Assembly: GCF_036373705.1 (NCBI RefSeq)
Contig: NC_089867.1
Span: forward strand, 10,999,001-11,063,000
Source: Amia ocellicauda
Lineage: Eukaryota > Chordata > Actinopteri > Amiiformes > Amiidae
Length of the DNA: 64,000 bases
Direction: 5' to 3'
The position numbers and the translations under genes are program-made. The notes beneath the pieces are model-generated. The model worked only from the letters and a program-made list of their open reading frames with translations. It was not told the DNA's origin and made no database searches. Shown here in pieces: positions 60,331-64,000 of the stretch (positions within the stretch are counted from its first letter, which is position 1; every line of letters begins with the position of its first letter).

Positions 60331-63300
60331 TCTTTATTTGGGGCAGGTAGCTTATTGTGAGGGCCATTCAGTGATAGTGCCTGCCTCAGCTGTAATTACT
60401 GAGCGGCTCACAGTGCAGCACCAGGATTGCTGACATCACACGGCATCGCAGACAGACCGGCCAGCCCTGTCTGTGTAATTCATACAGCGGCACAGTTTAA
60501 ATCCCGGAGAGCAGCTAGCGGGCCAGACTGGGGTCAGCCGAACAAAACGCTCTGTAAACAAAGCGCTGACGGGGTCGCATCAGTCAGGACTGTTATTGTG
60601 TGTGTGAGTGAGTGAGTGAGTGAGGAACAAAACGACACAATGTCCTACAGAATCGTTGTGATAGGGTGTCCTAGGCAGAGTGTTAAACGGCTTCAGAATC
60701 GGAAATCTAAGGATAGCAGCTCACACAACATGTAGCCAGAGTCTCTGAAGAAAGCTGCTGTCAGGGTCTCTCAGTTATTGACTTTGCTGATTTTACAGAG
60801 ATAACAGGAGTTTGCTACCTCTCCAGCTAAAACTCAACTGCAGCTCTGAACTGGTGCCAAGTGCCGTTAAAAAGCGTGTGAAGCGAACAAGACGAACACC
60901 AAGTCGGACCGGTGTGCCTGAGAGTCTTATTTGAATTTGTCATTTCAGTTGCAGATGCTGTAAGATTGACACTCTCAAACTCAGACTATTCATGCTGTAA
61001 ATTCTTGACACCACCAGTACAGTTTTATCACATGAGCTTTGTGCAAATTCCTTTCAGAGGCTTTCACAGCAGATACAGCCTCAAATCATCACTAAGTATG
61101 CCGATAGCGGGAAGATTTACATTTATTTGAATGCCTCAAAACAATGCAAGTCCAAAACAAATAGACCACTTATTGAATGTGTTTATTTTACAAACTTGTA
61201 TTAATGTTCTCTTTCCACAGCAATAAAGACCCACTATGATACCTGTAACAATTCAGTAAGTAAGAATATCGCGTTAAAGCAGGCCTACGTCTTAATTTCT
61301 GTCATTGGATGTGGCATGTTTGGATGGTTCCTGTTTTCTTATTTCCTTTTCTTCAGAAGCACCGAGAGAGTTCAAGGGAAGTGTCCTTTTCTGCTTCAGA
61401 CCCTCTTGCTCCCTCTTGGCAGTCTGGCCCAGATTTCAAAGTCTTTTTCACCATGTTATGTCATTAATTTTTTAACAATGTCTTCCGGCTCTGCTATGAA
61501 CAGATTGCAGCAGCAGCAGCAGCAAAAAAAAAAAAAAAAAAAGATTTGTAGATTGAAGTTCCTTATGTGAACTTTGGGATCAGCTCTAAGCTTGGAGCTG
61601 AATGTCAGAAGCCTAACGCTGCCTTGTACCTATTTACTACCCCAGTTTGAGAGATGGGGCTGTGGACTGAGTAACATCACAAGCTTGAGCTTATGAAGAA
61701 CTTGGGCAATCTGTGAGATATTAAACTTAAAATTAAACTGAGTTATCAGAGTGGACGTCAATATTCCAGCAGTGTGATTTCCCCAAGCTCAAAACAGACA
61801 CCATGAATACTCCTAAATCATCATTAGACTTCATTTATTAAACTAAGAATTATAGATTATGCCTCTAATGGTCCATTAATGCATACAGGTGGTTTGACTG
61901 AGAAACTCAATCAAGAAGCATCTACAATATGACTGAGACACTATCCTGTCTCCTCTCCAGAAACAAACTCAGAAATCGGTCCCCTTTTTTAAAAGATATA
62001 CAGTGGATGCCAAATCAGAGCTCCTAAGGTTTATTTACAGTTACTCGAGATTCATTAGTTAAGTTGTTTTTCCTTTCAGACTGTATACCTCTCTGAAACA
62101 AACATACTATCACCTGTAAACACTCGTTATTGTAGTTATGGTTTATACCACCAGAGGGCAGTAGTTGTTTTGTTATGGGATGCAAATCAGCACTGTCCAA
62201 ATTCAGCACAGCAAATTCCAAGACTGCAACTTTTAAACTTGAAAACATAAAAAAATAACATATGGGGAATTATATCACTTCATCAATATTTGCAAGAACA
62301 AGAACATTGTGCTGTGCCAAATTATACTTTGCCTGTTTTTCTGACTTTCTGAAGTGCAGCTGCCTGATTTTATACTTTGGGTTAAATGTGGGCAAACGGC
62401 CTATCAAAGTAATGCATTTTGCAGCTGGCAGTTTGTCCATAGCAGTAAAAATAAGGACCCCAATGGGATTTTTTAAGAGCTTGGTTGGTTAGTCTATCCC
62501 TGCTGAAATGATTCAACTAATAGGCGATAGGTGTGGCAGTGGAAAGTTTTCTAAATAGAAATAAACACTCATAAAAAAAAACCACGTACTTTCTAAATAT
62601 GAACTTATCACAGTTCACATCTCTCAAATCTCAGGTGTGTCCTTTGCCAGGACATTTAATCAGAATGCACGCTTTATAGTTTCCATTTCGTTGTTGAAAA
62701 ATAACAGTACAAGATTTATTGTGGCACGTATTTTGTTACAGGAATCCATTAATAGTCACCTTCCTATGGCCTGAATGAGATTTAAACCTTAAACCTTGAA
62801 CACAGCCCAAGTCCATTTGGAGGAGGTGTTTTCTGGCTGTGACTGCTCTAGACCTCTGCTTGAACCCATTTCCAGCTCATGCAGTATCATTTATCCCAAC
62901 GAAGCTTCAGGGTGTTTTATTGCCTAAACATGCTGTCCAATAATGCAGGCGTTTTTCATCCGGATCTTTAGATGCCGATGTTGAGGCAGACCTAAACAAT
63001 GTGACCATACAAGTGGTGTCTGACAAAACGTCTTGGGTTTTAATCTACACCATTTTGGAATTCTTAATAGTAATAACCATCTCTATTTTATTCTGTATTT
63101 CATGGTATCTGCCTTTGTGGTCTTGTACCTTTTTCAGGCACAAATGAGCTTCTTCTGGAAACAAGTCAGTCTTCAATTATATTGTACATTTTCCATTTGA
63201 TGAAACGCCTGCATTATTATTATTAATACTAATAATTTCTGCAATCTATATCAAATGCAATAACATAGGGATAGAAAATTAGAGCTGGGCTATCCTGAAT

Positions 63301-64000
63301 GGCATCTTTTATACTTCCCTCATCTTCACTTTTTAAAATAACACTGAGGCTTCTTTCTCTCTGCCTGAATTTGACGGTGCTCTCTCTTCTCGTTGTGAAA
63401 CCCTGTTCTCTCTGTCGGGGGGTTTCAGCAGGAATCTGACTGCAGGGTTTACTGCCTCGGGGGTCCCCTGTGGCGTGGTGTGTCTTGTTTTTCTCTTGAA
63501 GAAAAGCCTGTGAAACTGGGGGTGTTGATTAGATAAGAGGGTGTTTCATGACTGCAGACTCCAATAGATATCAAGACAAGAAGCGAAAACACTGGTTTCA
63601 ATTCTGCATTTCGCAAAATATATCACCTTTCAAAACATTAGATACATACAGCATTTTATTCTGTACAATTTCTGATAGGAAGTGGTCTCCAGTACCCTGT
63701 ACATCTATTTATGAGCCCAACATTTCACTTAATCATTATACTTAACACACGAGTCAATTCTTTGTTGCCCCAGTACAGCTTCAAACAGCCTCCCCATTAC
63801 CTGAAACGGTTTGGATCTCATAGTTCTTGGTCATCAGTGAAAGGCTGGTCATTATTCTCCCACCCCGAACCCTTCATCACTGCCCCCGACTCAAACCATA
63901 CACATGCCAATCAGGATTTACTACACGCTTGAGCTGTTCTGCCGCTGAAGATTTCAGTTGCTAACTGCAGTAATGCCTCTTGCGGGAAGGGAAGCGGAGC
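60331..64000. other. Intergenic DNA downstream of MTURN
   Basis: I see no gene. The stretch includes a short GTGA repeat (60602-60624), a CAG tract running into an A-run (61508-61542) and AT-rich DNA. A small exon-like piece at about 61221-61257, between an acceptor-like CTTTCCACAG and a donor-like GTAAGT, has no supporting partner. Confidence 0.45.

Noticed and set aside
61211-61262. Exon-like piece between acceptor-like CTTTCCACAG and donor-like GTAAGT
   Set aside because: It is tiny, has no partner exon, no coding frame of note and an AATAAA inside; chance splice-like signals are common.
1-64000. A bacterial-style gene cluster, phage or defence system
   Set aside because: All confident genes are intron-containing vertebrate genes; there are no operons, ribosome binding sites or dense frames.

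Overview
The window looks like nuclear DNA of a bony fish, most likely a ray-finned fish. It carries split vertebrate genes with GT-AG introns (and one GC-AG intron), AT-rich introns full of microsatellites, a fish-type Tc1 transposon, and L2-like and other LINE remnants. I found no bacterial or viral gene system, CRISPR array or tRNA. Species cannot be named from the sequence alone.

Layout, left to right. (1) 1-6499: sequence downstream of SH3BP5, including its 3' UTR near 5643-6499, and one decayed LINE piece. (2) 6500-32430, minus strand: SH3BP5, nine coding exons, 449 residues, a Rab11 exchange factor and JNK/BTK-binding scaffold. Its introns hold repeats and one CpG-rich island. (3) 32430-38880: the SH3BP5 promoter and an intergenic spacer with a LINE scrap and two weak coding-like remnants. 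(4) 38884-42556, minus strand: METTL6, five coding exons, 305 residues, a tRNA-Ser m3C32 methyltransferase. Its intron 4 is almost entirely a 1,588-bp Tc1 transposon with an uninterrupted transposase frame. (5) 42791-43397: a short shared promoter region between the divergent genes METTL6 and EAF1. (6) 43398-46941, plus strand: EAF1, six coding exons, 258 residues, an ELL-associated elongation factor. Its intron 4 is mostly an L2-like LINE remnant. (7) 50344-56234, plus strand: MTURN (maturin), three exons, 133 residues, a regulator of neural progenitor differentiation. (8) 56235-64000: the MTURN 3' UTR and downstream DNA with no recognisable gene.

The four host genes do not form a pathway; their proximity is conserved synteny. 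SH3BP5-METTL6-EAF1 is the human 3p25 order, whereas human MTURN lies on 7p14, so the EAF1-MTURN adjacency marks either an ancestral linkage broken in mammals or a fish-lineage join. I rebuilt exon boundaries by hand from splice signals and reading phase. All four models close in frame with the family's usual length, which is the main reason for confidence.
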